Positions 13,171 to 24,030 of a DNA stretch of 64,000 bases are shown piece by piece. Below the pieces are notes generated by a model. It had not been told where the DNA came from, searched no databases, and saw nothing but the letters and a program-made list of their open reading frames with translations. The translations under genes and the position numbers were made by a program. This DNA is from Ischnura elegans (Eukaryota > Arthropoda > Insecta > Odonata > Coenagrionidae): the NCBI RefSeq assembly GCF_921293095.1, contig NC_060257.1:63248472-63312471 (forward strand), written 5' to 3'. Positions within the stretch are counted from its first letter, which is position 1, and each line of letters begins with the position of its first letter.

Positions 13171-13616
13171 TCATCATTGTCATTAGTCAACAATCCTAAG
13201 ATTGGTTTGACGCAGCTTTAGATTCCTCTCTCCTTACAGCCAGCCTTTTCATAGAGACGAATTTCTTCTCTTTTGCAACCTTTATAACCAGCCTGTCCCA
13301 TGTAACTCATTCGGGTCCGTCCCTTGCCCTTCTTCCTTTCCACCTGTCCTTCAACGATTGTTTTCATCGGGCTATCATGCCTCATAATGTGGCCAACTAA
13401 GTTGTCTCGTCTTCTCCTAAAGGTTTTTAAAAGACTTCCCTTTTCTCCCATTCTTCTTATACCTATACGGTCGATCCATTTTATCTTCATCATTCTTCGG
13501 TAGCACCACATTCCGAATGCTTCCACTCTTGATTTCTCTGCTGCTGTCAACGTCCAAGCCCCGCTACCATAGAGAAACATGCTCCACATGTAGCATTCGA
13601 ACATTAGCCTTGAAAT
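13171..13616 (-). pseudogene. LINE reverse transcriptase C-terminal fragment
   Basis: The minus-strand frame 13218-13604 (128 codons) reads as the C-terminal region after the reverse transcriptase of a non-LTR retrotransposon. Landmarks are SGAWTLTAAEKSRVEAFGMW, YRRMMKIKWIDR, DNLVGHIMRHDS and VEGQVERKKGKGR. The 3' end, about 13171-13215, carries the tail shared with the fragments at 21314, 29461 and 53535 (AATCCTAAGATTGGTTTGAC on plus). The 5' part is missing. Confidence 0.85.
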
Positions 13617-14024
13617 TCCTATAAAATTTAGCGTTTTCAGATCAATTTTGGCTGACTATAAAACATTTTACCGGATGCAAACGCATTCAATCGCTAATAC
13701 TTAATAATGTAAAAGAAATCTATCAAATCATTTGCCGTAAATTCACTCTTCAATTAAAAGCCATCGGGCAAAATTAAAACTTTTTGGAAGTATTTCCTAT
13801 CAAATGTAAAGTATGGTTAAAAAGGTTATTAAAAGATACGATTAAAAGATATAATACGATCAACAGAAAATTTCATTATCGCATACAAGGAAAAATATCC
13901 GCCAACTTTAAGTAGTAGCCGGATAGTGGAGACGGTTTAACGTATGTGTAGGTACACTAGTTTTCGCGCGATAAGGAGGTCATGGAAATGGTGTGATAGT
14001 GGTTTCACGAGTCGAGGAGGAAGG
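13617..14024. other. Intergenic, nothing recognised
   Basis: AT-rich sequence without coding signal or bounded repeat. Confidence 0.4.
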
Positions 14025-14110
14025 TTATAATAATAATAATAATAATAAAATGCCTTTATTCGGGCAAGGTTGAGACTAAGAAGTCCCCTCTTCCACCTAA
14101 CCCCTCCATA
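14025..14110 (-). repeat. SINE family B 3' fragment with (TAA)n
   Basis: An (ATA)n run at about 14026-14049 is followed by TTTATTCGGGCAAGGTTGAG and ACTAAGAAGTCCC. This resembles the tail end of the SINE B copies at 14872-15056 and 33105-33305. The tRNA-like head is absent. Confidence 0.5.
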
Positions 14111-14577
14111 GCGTCGATGCAAACGTATTAAAAAATAGTAGACAAACGTTTACGATACAAAGGATATATAATATACAATATTTGTGAAATGTCAAAAATA
14201 TGAACAATTGTATGGTAAGATTTTGTGGAAAAAAGATTTCTGTTTGTGGGAAAAAAACATGAGTATAAGGGTGTAGTATCCTTCAGCGAAAAAAACCCAC
14301 TGCAGGAAAACGCCCACACAAGATATAGGTGAAAGTTACACCAAAACCTGACACCAAGGCTTGAAAATGGTCCTGACTTCAAATTGAGTTCAGCACAACG
14401 AACCTTCTCATTTCTTCATGTATTCTTTCAGGACATCAAAGAAAGTTATTTGGAGAAATGAAAACATATTTTGGCACTCATCCTAAACACTCAGCACAAA
14501 TTTAAAATTTTGCCAAATTCTGATAAAGTTTTTATCGTTATTTTCTGCATGTTCTGAAGTACAAACGTATTCTACGG
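14111..14577. other. Intergenic, nothing recognised
   Basis: No coding or repeat signal beyond low-complexity AT-rich DNA. Confidence 0.4.
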
Positions 14578-14730
14578 GTGAGAGTAGGATACATGGATTA
14601 TTTTATGAATATGACTGGTCTGCCTACCGCCCAAATCGAATATATTTCTTCGATTAGTAGTAAGATATACTCGCGTTCATTTTTATCATTACAAGGTGTA
14701 AGTCTTTTTATATCCCTTTCACCTCCCCAA
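14578..14730. repeat. Repeat shared with 15068-15190
   Basis: Both blocks run GTAGG(A/T)TACATGGA, ATTTTAT, GGTCT, CCGCCCA(A/C)ATCG, GTGTTCA-like and AAGTCTTTTT in the same order and orientation, with indels. Both lie next to SINE A pieces. Their element of origin is unknown. Confidence 0.55.
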
Positions 14731-14835
14731 TAGCCCAACACTCTCCCTTTAACGAAAATATAAGTATCCTTCAGTACTCGCTTCATTCACAGTCTTTGTC
14801 ACCTCCGTCTCTCCTCTAGATTTATGATACGGTTT

Positions 14836-15405
14836 TTGGAGTAGGCTTCCGACAGCTGAGGTCATTTTCACCATGATAATAATAATACCGTATTTATTAA
14901 AAGGGAATTTAGGACTAAAGAGTCCTTTCTCTCAATTTACATGTTTGACAATCACATACATGCATGCTCTGGATGGTGGTAAATTCACCCAGGTGGTATT
15001 CGAACCAGCTACCTTCATGTATGGAGACGGGAACATAAGCCCGGCGCTAACCGAGTATTCTACCGGTTCAGGTAGGTTACATGGAGTATTTTATAACATA
15101 ATCCCGGTCTTCTTCCCGCCCACATCGGACTTCTTTCTTAAAATTAATAATAAGATAAACTTGTGTTCACTTTAAGTCTTTTTCACTCGTGACTCCATCC
15201 ACAAGAGAAGGGTAGTGATGGAAGGGTGGAGAGAAACCTGGCGTCGGCATTAGCCCGTTCCTTTTAAAACTCGAAGTGCACTACGCGGAGCACTTAAGCA
15301 GGCATAGGCCAGTCTCAGAAAAATCTTCGCCACCGCCGGGATTCAAACCCCAACCTATAGGCTGGTAAGCCAACACTGTAGGCACCACACCAATCCATTC
15401 CTCTC
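14836..15405 (-). mobile_element. SINE family A, copy 2, split by another insertion
   Basis: The first ~40 bp (CCGACAGCTGAGGTCATTTT) end at about 14871. The family sequence resumes at about 15205 with GATGGAAGGGTGGAGAGAAA and GGCGTCGGCATTAGCC. It continues to a minus-strand B box (GGTTTGAATCC, plus ~15338-15348). The gap holds SINE B and the 15068-15190 repeat. Confidence 0.7.
14872..15056 (-). mobile_element. SINE family B, copy 1
   Basis: It is homologous to 33105-33305: an (ATA)n end, TTTATT, CAATTTAC(A/T)TGTTT, ACAATCACA, CTGGATGGTG(G/A)TAAAT, and a minus-strand B-box-like GGTTCGAATACC (plus 14995-15006). The copy is diverged and inserted in SINE A. Confidence 0.7.
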
Positions 15406-16040
15406 TCCAATACAAATTTCTTAACCTCGCCCATAATGAATAGCTATTGCTCATTTATCTTTTTCCCCGTCCACTGCACCTCCTCCATTCCCTTACATCT
15501 AGAATGCCCCCAGTTATGCCCAAAGTGAATCCTCTTTCCTCAGCGTCCATGTTACAGATCAAACGCTTTACTAGTCTTTCCTCATCACTCTTACATAATG
15601 ATCCTGCTGTGATATTCCTCGACGAATTTAAATTTTCGGTGGCACTACCGCCTTCCTCAGTGTTCATACCTCATTCATGGCCTACATTAGAAAGCGGGGA
15701 TACATAAAAACCATGTCCAATGCACCACCCCCCTCAACTTTAGAGTAAATAATCACCGCGCCTTCTGCTGTCCGCCATCCCCCCACGCATCTCTTTCAGT
15801 CCCCACACGTTCTTTGTCTCACGACTCCCTCATCAATGAATGCCTCAGAGTATCAGTTATTGCCTCCCTCCCTCCTCCACTGACTCCGCCCTCAATCTCC
15901 ACACCCTCGAATTGGCGTGGATTTGGCATTTGCAAGCCAATAGATTCCCTGGGTTGAACTTCTCATGCTAACCCCCCCATACACCTCTCCACTCTCCCCC
16001 CTTTTCCCTTGCTCAACGCACTCCTTTCCTCCCCATTCTG
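15406..16040. other. C-rich intergenic stretch
   Basis: Pyrimidine-rich sequence (many TCC/CCC runs) without a recognisable gene. Overlapping open frames on both strands (15447-15707 plus, 15455-15667 minus) are compositional. Confidence 0.4.
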
Positions 16041-16047
16041 TCTCAGG

Positions 16048-16077
16048 CTGAGGAAGTAGTCACTACTTCGAAAGCTT
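16048..16077 (+). ncRNA. Hammerhead-like stem motif
   Basis: The sequence runs CTGAGGA, then AGTAG-TCA-CTACT, then TCGAAAGC. It resembles the CUGANGA / stem II / GAAA motif seen in Penelope-like terminal repeats, but pairing through GA of the core is equally possible, making it weaker than the motifs at 4221 and 50552. Confidence 0.3.
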
Positions 16078-16169
16078 CAAGTTTTATTTTCCCATGTGTG
16101 TACCTCTTTTTTGTGTGTCTATGTTTAGTGATAGTGACTTGAACCATTTATATTATGTGCTACGTGCAT

Positions 16170-16345
16170 CTCATTTTTCCACGACATTGTGTTGAGGTCA
16201 AGTTGAGTCACCAGCAGACCTGAGAGAGACAGGGGAACGAAAAACACAAGCGAGTGGATTTTATTAGAAGCAATAAAGAAAGTTATCTTCCAACGCGCGC
16301 GTATAATTCTCCGCGCATTCTCCCACAGTGGTGACCCCGACGGGT
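16170..16345 (+). mobile_element. LTR retrotransposon 3' LTR end with primer binding site
   Basis: An AATAAAG-type signal (CAATAAAGAAAGTT, about 16272) is followed about 50 nt later by CTCCCACAG and TGGTGACCCCGACGGG. The latter is the typical LTR/primer-binding-site junction of arthropod Gypsy- or BEL-type elements. No internal coding region follows, so this is a remnant. The upstream LTR boundary is a guess. Confidence 0.55.
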
Positions 16346-17238
16346 CGCGACGTGATCTGGTAGCCGTAATTACTTGAATGGTGTCACCCTGTCATTCGCT
16401 GTTTCCTATTTATGAACGCCTCTCTTGCTTGCGAAATTGTCTCCCTGATACACTCACTGCAGTAACCGTGTTCCCTTGATGTGCCGCCCAAATAGTGGAA
16501 CTGCTACGTGCTCTATTGAATCCCCATCTATTTAATATCAAGCCCTTGATTCCTAGGTAAATTCTCCGCGTTGCTAAACAAAAACTACATTTATGCAAAA
16601 TCAAATATTCTCATTGACCTAAGGCTAGCTTTCTGTAATGCAAAAATTATTTCGGAGAACCTACATCCAACTGTATGACAAGATTAAAACGAGGTTTTAA
16701 ACTTGGCATGATTTCGTTTCAAATTTTTCGCAGAAGTAAACCCCCGAGGCTGGAGAGATCGCAAGAGATTTTCGAAGTGTTTTTTTTATTCTAATCTGGC
16801 AGGGAAAAAGTAGGCGGAGTCAGGCTTTGGCAAAAGGTCGCGCGCGCCATCGCCGTAGGGAAAGCCGTGTCTCCGGGCGGACCATTATCAGGCGAGGTCA
16901 GGCGACTAATGCAGCGCCATTTCGGACGTATTTGGAACGAACCGAGCGCACAGCATCCCCGTTATTAGAGTGAAAATTCGCGTAAACATCCAAAAAGGCC
17001 TAGCCCGGCCCCTCCCTCCAGATCTGAGCGCAAACGCGTTTAACTTCCTCCCCTTCCGGGAGTTTTCGAAATTTCAAATTTCCGAAACTCGACTTTCAGA
17101 GGGGGATGGTACAAAACGGTGAACGACATTATTTCACCCAGGAATATTTCTTAATAGGGCTACAAAGAATTCTAATACAGAAAATTTGTAAAGATTCTAT
17201 ATTCTAAACTATCATTCGTGAATGACTACACCTAGTAA
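16346..17238. other. Intergenic, nothing recognised
   Basis: No convincing gene or bounded repeat. The part from 16800 to 17050 is relatively GC-rich. Confidence 0.4.
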
Positions 17239-17239
17239 G

Positions 17240-17731
17240 GGGGTATCCATTAATTACGTGCGGCGTTTAGGGTGTGAGTGGGTCAATCCGATTCCCACTT
17301 AATATCACGTGAGGGAGAGGGGTCCTGTCAAGTATACACTATTTTTTCCGCAGGAAACTGTAAAATTGCGAGAAAATTGGGTTGAATTGAGAAAAACGTG
17401 TTTCTCTATTAAAAGATAACTAAAATCTACTCAGTAATATTTATCGCGGTTATGCGAACGCCAAAAAGTAGCACAGTAGCTCTTCAATTGTTTAGCTACC
17501 GGAAATCCAAATGTGTGTCCATATTTGTGACGCTTTATTTTGATATGGTTTCAAAATATTTAATTTCAATTTAAAAAAAATGTTTTTTCCAATAAATCCA
17601 ACCCAATGAAGCATAGATTAACGTATTACACTGAAAATACGCATTTTGAACATCTCACGTGAGATTAGAGGGGGATGGGGGATGGAGGTCCTGAAATCGC
17701 CAAAATCGCCTCATTTAATTAATGGACGCCC
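17240..17731. mobile_element. MITE with GTCCATTAATTA-type termini
   Basis: The left end GGTATCCATTAATTACG is mirrored by the right end TTTAATTAATGGACGCCC. The internal sequence shows another mirrored pair, TCACGTGAG near 17315 and near 17655. There is no coding capacity. The target duplication is not clear. Confidence 0.65.
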
Positions 17732-17942
17732 ACTAATCCATGATTAAATGTAAAATACCTATACTAATTATATTGGTATGAATAGTAACGATCAACATCG
17801 GAAGTTCAAGGGGTAAATAAATGTAATTCACAGGGTACATGAAATTGTTGCTCTTGGGACGTTTACTCAACGGTACTTCCTCCATGTTTGATTATTTATC
17901 ATGAATATATCGTATTTCCATCACTTCAACCCTAATACGATG

Positions 17943-18070
17943 CAGTGGCGGATCTATGGGGGGGGGGGCTAAGGAGACTATAGCCCCCCACGGGTATCTA
18001 ATTTACACTAGATAGAATGGTAATTTTTCCTGACCCCCCCCACCTTGTCCCTATCCTGGATCCGCCACTG
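17943..18070. mobile_element. Short palindrome-ended MITE, hAT-like
   Basis: It begins CAGTGGCGGATC and ends GATCCGCCACTG, a perfect 12-bp TIR. The flanks share TACGAT (ATACGATG before, AATTACGA after), possibly a decayed target duplication. Runs of G and C lie just inside the ends. It is 128 bp long. Confidence 0.75.
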
Positions 18071-18966
18071 AATTACGATATCATACGCTCACCTTGCAAT
18101 GTTCCACAATAAAGCTTATAATGTATCGATCCATGATTTAACTCCCTTCAGGTACCCCTACATGTACTTATTGCAGAAATAAATTAGGCCGAGCAGTGAT
18201 AAGCTAATATAAGGAGTATATCAGTGGGTCTACACCTTGATAATAAATTGTTACCTAGTCCGTGATGTCTTATGCCTCTATGTTAGGGAACGAGAAGCGT
18301 ATTACCGTCCCAAGAGCAACAATTTCATGTCTTCTTTGAATTAAAGTAATTTAGCCCTTGGACTAACTATTATGATTGTTAACATTCATCCCAATGAAAA
18401 GATATTGCCGCTAAGAAAAGATGAATGCACCCACAAATTTATTTGCCAAAAGTAAGTAATTTCGTGTAAGCTTCATACAATGAAAATTAACGCCGGCAGA
18501 AACAGATAAATAAAAAGACAAGTATTCCTAGCGAGAAAAACTGTTGAATGTATTTTGTATCGATAAATATCCTTTAATTTATCTGATCGATAGTCTTTTT
18601 CTTCCATAATTCTCTAATAAACTTTAAACCGCTGCTCCTTACGTGAAAAGCTCGTTGAATATATCGAATGTGATATGAAAAACAGTCAAAAGGTGAAAGA
18701 AAGTAACTTTTATTGATACCAATTGCTAGAGTTATTTTATCACGACCTTTGTCTCCAAGCGATTACGCTCTGAATGTGCTGTATATTTACATTAAAACCC
18801 GCATTATGTTAAAAATGAAACTAGCCATACAAAGAAAAATGTTTAAAGTTTAGAATATTGATACGTGCATTAAAAGGTAAATTAAAAACTTTTTCGTGAA
18901 ACATTAATAAGTGAAATCATTTCTAAGTGTCGTTCCATTAGGTGAAGCTTGAAAACGAGTTATGTA
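18071..18966. other. Intergenic, nothing recognised
   Basis: AT-rich noncoding sequence. Confidence 0.4.
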
Positions 18967-19416
18967 CAGTGGAACTTGGTTATAACGTCATCAAAGGGAC
19001 CAGAAGATTTTCAACGTTATATCCGAGTGACGTTATAAAAAAAGCAGCCTTAAATCTGAGTGAATACAATACAACACAGTGTGCCTCTGTTAGTGACCTT
19101 GTAGAATGTAGGGGTGGGAAGGGATAAGACCCAGGTATGCGGGACAGCCCCCGCTCCCTCCAGACACCAATTAAACAAAAGAGTTGCATCCTGTCACCAG
19201 CTCAACGTCCAGCTTGTGACTTGTTTTTGCTTTTGATGTTTCTACACATGGTTTCTATGAACTTTGGGACATAATAAAATCACACTACCACTTTTGCAAC
19301 TTAAGAATCGCAAAATTTTTTACGCTATACCCGAGCGTTACAGTTGGTCTGTATAAAATGTGACGTTAAACCCGAGTTGACGTTACAGCCGATGCCGTTA
19401 TAACCAAGTTCCACTG
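18967..19416. mobile_element. pogo/Tigger-type MITE
   Basis: The termini are CAGTGGAACTTGGTTATAAC and the exact reverse complement GTTATAACCAAGTTCCACTG. The left flank is TA. The right flank is CA, one change from the expected TA duplication. CGTTATA motifs recur inside both ends. This matches the CAGT-starting, TA-duplicating pogo group of Tc1/mariner. No transposase remains. Confidence 0.85.
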
Positions 19417-20649
19417 CATTCTAAAGGATCGAAAATAAACCTAAGGCTGGAGTTTACAACTCGCACTTGGGACTCTAAAATTTCCTATGTGCAGAAATAA
19501 ACTGAGCCGAGCAGAAATCAGCTAGGCTACTTATAGGGTCAGCATAAATCGTTGTTATGAGTAAAAGCAAAGAATGTCCAAGCTGTGAAACGACTTCGGA
19601 CAGGGAAATTTACTTGATAAAAAGAAAACTCCTTGAGCAAAACTTCTAAACTTTTGTGGCTTTAATTTGTGAGACCACGTAAGGTAACAAGTAATTTTTC
19701 TTTTCCTTCAGTGAATTAGGAGATGGCTCTAACTCGTTTTCATCAGATTCACTTGGTGGTGTTCTGTCTTTAGAGGATAAAAAAAGGATACCTTTTAGTA
19801 ACATGCACAAGCAAATAAAGAAATAACACTACCGTGAAAGCCCTAACGCCAATCGGCCGAGAGTAGCGACGCAAGCTAAGGTGGCGAAATGGAGGTTTAA
19901 TAGGATGTTTCATTTGTGGCCTTCCCTTGCCCTTCTTCCCGCACACCTCCCTTCAAGAATGCATCCGCTAAAAAGCTTACATTGCCGCAAATATCTTCCG
20001 TTTATAGAAAAATCCTCTCTGATATTTATATCTTCCTCTGATGTACTCATATTTTTAGCCTCATTTTCACTATACCATAAAATTGTTATATATATTTAGC
20101 AATGGAATGCAGTTTTGCGAAATAAAAATGTTATATATCATTGCTAAGCAACAATGATGAGTACCTAACACTTTTTAAGTAATGCACTTTGGCAAACCAA
20201 AATAGTAACTTTGATACATAACATCGTTATATATATGAAAATTCGTTACAAAACAGCGTTACGTTTCCCAACCAATGTCGCAGTTTGGACGTTTGGAATT
20301 TTTTTTTTCCTTAACAGAGTTAGGAATAGAAATTAGGTAAATAAACGAGATCAACTAACTAGAGATTTAGTGAAGCATTTGATTTTCCACTCGACGTCAG
20401 AATAGAACAGATACTCACTTGTATCCCTTTCCCACCTAGTTTTTGCATATTTATTCCATCAATTTCTGTACATAGCGTACATATTCAATCAATCTCTGTT
20501 TAGAAAAAAATCAATTATACCCCTTGGCTTCTCACCTTCCTCATTTGACTTTGATACATAACTTCTTTATTAAAATTTGTTTCATAAAATTGATGCATTG
20601 TGTAAATGCTGCTTTCGTTCACACGATTTCCTCTTACACATTATTATCA
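19417..20649. other. Intergenic with a small LINE fragment
   Basis: Mostly unrecognised. Positions ~19905-19965 (TTGTGGCCTTCCCTTGCCCT) resemble the minus-strand LINE tail coding region seen at 13171-13616. A block near 20240-20310 and 20610-20655 (TCACACGATTTCCTC) recurs near 21230 and 22140. Confidence 0.4.
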
Positions 20650-20758
20650 CATATATAGTCTACCATCTCCAGCATATCAAGCGCTTCCTATATCGCCCGA
20701 GCCAATAGTATCGAGGCACGGATGGTCGGAGGAGTATAGCAGGCTGTTTGGTTTAACT
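20650..20758. repeat. Dispersed repeat G, copy 1
   Basis: It shares CTCCAGCA, TCAAGCGC, CTATATCGCCCGAGC and GGTCGGAGG with 22745-22852, in order and orientation. It lies immediately before a SINE A copy, and its class is unknown. Confidence 0.6.
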
Positions 20759-20779
20759 TCGTGGTATGGTATGGTATTC

Positions 20780-21063
20780 GGAGGAGGCGACCGACAGCTG
20801 AGGTCATTTGCGCCATGAGGGAACGATAGGTAAGGAAGGGTGGAGAGAAACCCGGCGTCGGCATTAGCCTAGCATTTACGAAAGGCGCCAAGGGGACCAC
20901 GGCTTAACGTCCCATCCGGCGGACGGAGTGTTGAGCTTAAAATGTCCTCCACACAACATTCAAGCAGGGATCGGGCAGTCTCTGAAAATTCTCTACCTTC
21001 TGGTGGAAAGCCATCTAGCCACCACATAGAGTTAACACTCTAGCTACCACACCAACCCGATCC
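20780..21063 (-). mobile_element. SINE family A, copy 3 (most complete)
   Basis: The uninterrupted copy runs from GGAGGAGGCGACCGACAGCT to ACACCAACCCGATCC. On the minus strand it starts with GGATCGGGTTGGTGTGGTAG, the tRNA-like head. Toward its 3' end it has TATGGTATGG-type repeats on plus (about 20763-20779), probably the SINE tail. The B box region is decayed in this copy. Confidence 0.75.
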
Positions 21064-21149
21064 CCATTAATTTCGTTAAATAACTTTTTTGGGTTGCTGT
21101 GTGTTACATAAGTGTTACATGTTTCCCACAAGGTGTCGCAGTTCAGACG

Positions 21150-21236
21150 TTTGAAGATGCTTTTTATGACTTTTTTATTAAACATAGTTACATAGAATAC
21201 ATGCGGATTTAATTGACACGATTTCCTCCTAGGTAT
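21150..21236. repeat. Direct repeat H, copy 1
   Basis: TTTATGACTTTTTTATTAAA, CATAGTTACATA and CACGATTTCCTCC occur in the same order at 22098-22168. Its class is unknown. Confidence 0.6.
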
Positions 21237-21313
21237 TACTATCACGTACAGATTGTCCCACGAGTCGTGTGTACTTTTTTGACCTCTAATTTTAGTAACT
21301 TCGCATGGAGCAA

Positions 21314-22099
21314 TCATCATCATTATCATGCAATCCTAAGATTGGTTTGACGCAGCTCTCCATTTCTCTCTTTTATCCGCTAACCTTGTCATAGCTACAA
21401 ATTTCTTCTCTTTTACATCCTTTATTTACAACCTGTCCTATGTAACTCATTCGGGGCCGTCCCTTGCCCTTTTTTCCTTCCACTTGTACTTCACCGAGTG
21501 TCTTTATCAGGCCATCGTGCCTCAAAATGTGGCCAACTAGGTTGTCCAGTCTTCTGCTTAAGTTTTTCTCAGGCGCGCCGACTTACAAAAAATATTGGGG
21601 GGGCCCTAACCGGGGATCTTGCCCTGTGAAATTTTATAAGTAGTGAGTTTTAAGTTTTTTAAGCATTTTAGAAGAGTCATATGATCAACATTAGAACACT
21701 GATAACTCGAATCTCGATATCTGAACACTCCGGGGAAAATCGACAAGCCTGACTCATTATTTCCTCACACCCATAACGAATTTTTGAGGGGGCTCGGGAC
21801 CCTTCAGGCCCCATGGATTCGGCGCCACTGCATAATATAACTTAATTAATTTCTTGAATTATTGGGGGGGCTCCGCCCCCCCAAACGAATTATTGAGGGG
21901 GCTCGAGCCCCCTCAGGCCCCATGGAGTCGGCGCCTATGGTTTTTCTCCCACTCTTCTTAGCACTTCCTCGTTACTTATTCGGTCAATCCATTTTATCTT
22001 TATCATCCTTCGGTAGCACCATATTTCGAACCACATTTCACACTCTTGACTTCTCTGCTGCTGTCAATGCCCAAGCCTCGCTTCCATAGAGAAAAATAC
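21314..22099 (-). pseudogene. LINE C-terminal fragment split by a hAT MITE
   Basis: The minus strand carries the same LINE tail as 13171-13616. Parts lie at 21314-21561 (3' tail, VEGQVE-like region) and 21948-22099 (WTDRI-like and AEKSRV-like region). They are separated by the MITE at 21570-21939. Frameshifts and stops are present. Confidence 0.75.
21570..21939. mobile_element. hAT-like MITE (family F, copy 2), perfect TSD
   Basis: It begins CAGGCGCGCCGACT and ends AGTCGGCGCCTATG. The flanking 8-mers GTTTTTCT at 21562-21569 and 21940-21947 are identical. It is closely similar to 3430-3688 over the first ~260 bp. It then carries a second, partly duplicated right end (another copy of GGCCCCATGGAGTCGGCGCC), so it has an internal end duplication. 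Confidence 0.85.
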
Positions 22100-22168
22100 T
22101 TTATGACTTTTTTATTAAACATAGTTACATATAATACATTAATTCACACGATTTCCTCCGAGGTATAA
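22098..22168. repeat. Direct repeat H, copy 2
   Basis: It matches 21150-21236 as described there. It sits between two LINE fragments. Confidence 0.55.
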
Positions 22169-22172
22169 GTCA

Positions 22173-22735
22173 TCATCTTGTGGTGTTCTGCCCGTCGTCA
22201 GGTCCCCCGCGCCAATGCTGTCTCCATTCTCTCCTGTCTCCGGCCATCTCCTTGAAGTCTCCATATCTTCCAATTTTTACATTGTCAATAAACTTCAGCC
22301 TTCTCCTTCCCCTTCTTCTGATCCCTTCCACCGTTCCCTCCAAGGCTACTTTCAAAATGCCATTCCCTCTCATCAAATGTCCCAGCCAGTTACCCTTCCT
22401 TTGATTTATTTTGTCCATCACCGTTCTTTCCTCATCTATCCTATTTAACACTTGCTCATTCCTAACAGGATCCGTCCACCGTATTCCCTCCATCTTCCTC
22501 CAAACCCACATCTCAAACGCCCCAATCCTGTCCCTATCTCTCTTCCCTATCGTCCAAGTCTAACATCCATACATAAACACACTCCATGCATAGCATTTCA
22601 CCAATCTCTTCCTCAATTTTAATTCCAGTGCCTTGTTACACAAGGCTTTTTTCTTCTTCTTGAAAACTTCTTTCTCCATTCCTATCCGTCTCTTTATTTC
22701 TCCTATACTTTTCCAGTCTTCAGTTGTCAAAATTT
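22173..22735 (-). pseudogene. Second LINE C-terminal fragment, different subfamily
   Basis: The minus frame at 22173-22511 (112 codons) reads EMWVWRKMEGIRWTDPVRNE and GNWLGHLMRGNGILKVALEG, then RRGRRRLKFID. This is the post-RT tail of a LINE. Continuing upstream on the minus strand, CYAWSVFMYGC then a stop then TWTIGK shows that a conserved Glu/Gln-type codon has become TAG. The RT core is missing. Confidence 0.8.
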
Positions 22736-22744
22736 ATGTATTGC

Positions 22745-22852
22745 TATCATATAGTATATCCTCTATCGTCTCCAGCACCTCAAGCGCCTACTATATCGCC
22801 CGAGCGCGTACATTTTCGAGACGTGGGTGGTCGGAGGGTGTATGCCGGGTGG
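22745..22852. repeat. Dispersed repeat G, copy 2
   Basis: It matches 20650-20758 as described there. Confidence 0.6.
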
Positions 22853-23221
22853 TTGGTTTCGCGACGCACGTTGTACGAGGAAAGGCTCGGAATGCGTCTC
22901 ATTAGTGGATATATTTTTTTTCTTCCCTTTGCGCGCCGGAGAAAACATTTGCGAGCGAGATGACGGAAGACGCAGGAATGAGAGTTTTGGGGGGTGGGGG
23001 TGCCTTTCTGAATGGAGGGAAGTCGCGAGCGTACTACACACACACGAGTTGGAGAGAGAGAGAGATAAAGAGAGGAGATGGGGCGACAACTCCGTTAATG
23101 GGCAAGCAAGAGTGCAGCGACGATGCCTCACGCACGCGAGGAAGGAGTTAAAAAAAAACACCCACGTTCGGTCCGCGCGCACTTCCGTTCCTAATGAACT
23201 ATGCGCCGCATAAGGCGAGAG
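22853..23221. other. GC-richer stretch with overlapping open frames, no family
   Basis: Open frames on both strands (22827-23213 plus, 22763-23230 minus) overlap each other, run through repeat G, and include a (GA)n and (AC)n microsatellite at about 23038-23078. No motif supports either frame. Confidence 0.4.
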
Positions 23222-24030
23222 GTATCGCATATATATGATGCCTCTTCGATTCTCTCATTTGCAATCGTGATTTCGTGGGGCAGTGCGAGGCTACGCGAGC
23301 CATCTCGATCTTTGATAGAAATAATAGGGCGGTTTCCTATTCTTTTTTTATTGCCTAAATCGAAATATTATTGCTTCTGGAGTACATTTCACGCTCTTCG
23401 ATTTTTAAATGACGATATCTATTTTTCGCGATTAAACGAAAAGTGAAAAATTTCAAGCGCGCGAAAACGCGACGGCTAACTATGAATGCTGGGAAAAGCC
23501 CGTGTGAGGTATTTCTGGTTCCAGCTGTCGCCGTGTGAGGTGACCTTGGAGCAAGGCTTTGAGCGCTGATACGATGCATGCTGCTACCAGGTAGTAGAGT
23601 ATCCTGCTAGCAGGTAGCGCTTGGCTTAGATAAGGATTATCATTATCCTATCAAACGAAGGAAACTTTCCGACCTTAGGCAAGTGTAATGGGTGATAATT
23701 AAGAGATGTTTCCCTGGGCTCTGGCGCTCATTCATACATTGGTAATCTCAGACGATGTAAAACTCCTATCTACTCGTATAGAAACTAGGTCCCTGTGACG
23801 TCACGTGGAGTGGAATCGCATGGGCGCCAATCTGGCCTTTTTCAAATGAGGTTAAAATTGACCATTAACATTCGTCTAAACTGGGATTTATAAAACCAAA
23901 TAATTTTTATACTATGAATACACTAATGGTGGGTATGGAATCGCAATCAATGCCTTTCGTTTTCTTTGATGAAGCAAACTACCCTATTGCTGTGGTGATT
24001 CCGTGCTGCGTGACGCTATGCGAGCCGTTT
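23222..24030. repeat. Family E repeat segment, split by a TIR element
   Basis: The left part (23222-23323, GATGCCTCTTCGATTCTCTC and GCGAGCCATCTCGATCTTTG) and the right part (23988-24030, GTGACGCTATGCGAGCC) match a continuous stretch in the family E array at about 28850-28950 and 29757-29900. The 23325-23986 element interrupts it. Confidence 0.7.
23325..23986. mobile_element. ~660-bp TIR element J, copy 1, AT target duplication
   Basis: The ends are AGGGCGGTTTCCTATT and, in reverse, AGGGTAGTTTGC. It is flanked by AT on both sides (within AATAGGG and CCCTATT). Removing it and one AT restores GAAATAATTGCTGTGG, closely matching the uninterrupted relative GAAACAATTGCAGTG at about 28872. It is similar to 57118-57771 throughout. 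There is no coding capacity. A GTGACGTCACGTGGAGTGG palindromic block lies at about 23797. Confidence 0.8.

Noticed and set aside
22763-23230. 155-codon minus-strand frame
   Set aside because: It overlaps a plus-strand frame of similar size, includes simple repeats and repeat G, and has no motif.
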